Positions 6,734 to 7,104 of a DNA stretch of 7,104 nucleotides are shown here, one piece after another. Position 1 is the first letter of the stretch. Each line of letters opens with the position of its first letter. The stretch is taken from positions 1-7,104 of the forward strand of contig DATJOB010000081.1 of NCBI GenBank assembly GCA_035507475.1. The letters run 5' to 3'. Under the pieces are notes generated by a model. The model ran no database searches, had not been told where the DNA came from, and saw only the letters and a program-made list of their open reading frames with translations. Both the position numbers and the translations under genes were made by a program. The DNA comes from DATARH01 sp035507475 (GTDB lineage Bacteria; Pseudomonadota; Alphaproteobacteria; ATCC43930; CGMCC-115725).

Positions 6734-7104
6734 CGGCCACCTCCACATCCCATGGCGTCGTCCAGGCGCCTGTCTCGGCGCCGCGGCAGCGCAGCAGCTC
6801 GACCCGCCAGCGCGGTTGTCCGATACCCGGCTCGCCGGGTTCGGGCAGGGCGGGCAGCGCGGTAATCCGCCAGCGCGTCACCGCCGCGCTCGGCCGCGCC
6901 CGTTCGCGCGCCGCCTCCTCGCCGGTGCGCCAGCGGCGCAGCAGCAGCGCGGGAACGCCGGCGCGCTCGGCGGCGAGCTGCAGCCGGCGGCCGGCGACCA
7001 TCGGCAAGCGCCCGATCTCGCCGACCACCGCCGCGATTTCACCCGAGGGCTCGCCGGGCGAGCGGCCCGCGCGCAGCCCTTCTTCGAGCGTCCAGAGCAG
7101 GTCG
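6633..7104 (-). CDS. imuA: ImuA, RecA-like mutasome protein, C-terminal part (truncated by window edge)
   Basis: ImuA is a RecA/SulA-related accessory protein needed with ImuB and DnaE2 for damage-induced mutagenesis; it binds ImuB and is thought to affect RecA filaments. About 156 codons are visible, entering in frame at 7103. Family-type features are DLLWTLEEGLRAG (first visible residues), the segment GEIGRLPMVAGRRLQLAAER followed by AGVPALLLRRW (an ImuA hallmark), and the C-terminal core RWRVELLRCRGAETGAWTTP. The tail WDVEVADASGLVRLPAALAD matches the usual end of the protein. The N-terminal half, including the Walker-type region, start codon and promoter, lies beyond the right edge. The last 101 bases overlap the start of imuB in another frame, so the two are probably translationally coupled. 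The identification rests on these motifs plus the invariant imuA-imuB-dnaE2 order. Confidence 0.9.
   Translation of the reverse strand, partial: DLLWTLEEGLRAGRSPGEPSGEIAAVVGEIGRLPMVAGRRLQLAAERAGVPALLLRRWRTGEEAARERARPSAAVTRWRITALPALPEPGEPGIGQPRWRVELLRCRGAETGAWTTPWDVEVADASGLVRLPAALADRPAAPPWPAAEREPWRVAS
6740..6744 (-). promoter_or_regulatory. Ribosome binding site for imuB, inside imuA
   Basis: The minus strand reads GGAGG, then six bases (TGGCCG), then ATG at 6733-6731. This near-consensus site decides the imuB start in favour of 6733: the alternative ATG at 6748 lies upstream of GGAGG and has no such site. It sits within the imuA coding sequence, as expected for coupled, overlapping genes. 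Confidence 0.75.

Noticed and set aside
6731..6748. ATG 6748 as imuB start (adds MWRWP)
   Set aside because: It lies upstream of the GGAGG Shine-Dalgarno sequence, which is correctly spaced for ATG 6733, and family members begin at the RVL-x-LPRWP motif.
6733..7104. LexA/SOS operator for the cassette
   Set aside because: No GTTC-N7-GTTC or similar operator was found here; the promoter should lie upstream of imuA, outside the window.

Overview
This GC-rich window carries four protein-coding genes, all on the minus strand. In transcription order (right to left) they are the 3' part of imuA, complete imuB, complete dnaE2 (imuC), and the 5' part of putA. The three-gene LexA/SOS-type mutagenesis cassette, the very high GC content and a PutA lacking the N-terminal ribbon-helix-helix DNA-binding domain all fit an alphaproteobacterium. 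The order or genus cannot be fixed from this sequence. Long open frames on the plus strand and in other minus frames are GC-driven shadows of these four genes.

Layout. Positions 7104-6633 hold the C-terminal half of ImuA, whose start and any LexA operator lie beyond the right edge. imuB (6733-4961) overlaps the imuA end by about 100 bp and has a good Shine-Dalgarno sequence inside imuA. dnaE2 (4888-1415) follows after a 72-base spacer in the same reading frame as imuB. A 64-base gap containing a small inverted repeat separates dnaE2 from putA (1350 to the left edge), which is cut after 450 codons. No RNA gene, CRISPR array, insertion sequence or convincing terminator was seen.

How the genes work together. 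ImuA (RecA-like), ImuB (a Y-family-like protein without polymerase activity that acts as an adaptor) and DnaE2/ImuC (the error-prone C-family polymerase) form the mutasome that copies past DNA lesions and causes damage-induced mutation. PutA oxidises proline to glutamate and has no known link to the mutasome; its position may only reflect gene order or read-through transcription.

The most unusual point is that imuB has been invaded, in frame, by a REP/MITE-like palindromic element of about 80 bp. It begins 7 bp past the imuA stop codon and adds roughly 28 residues (with the motif SFPRKRESR) near the ImuB N-terminus. A second, weaker palindromic segment lies in the C-terminal linker of the same gene. 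The system itself is the known imuA-imuB-dnaE2 cassette, not a new one.
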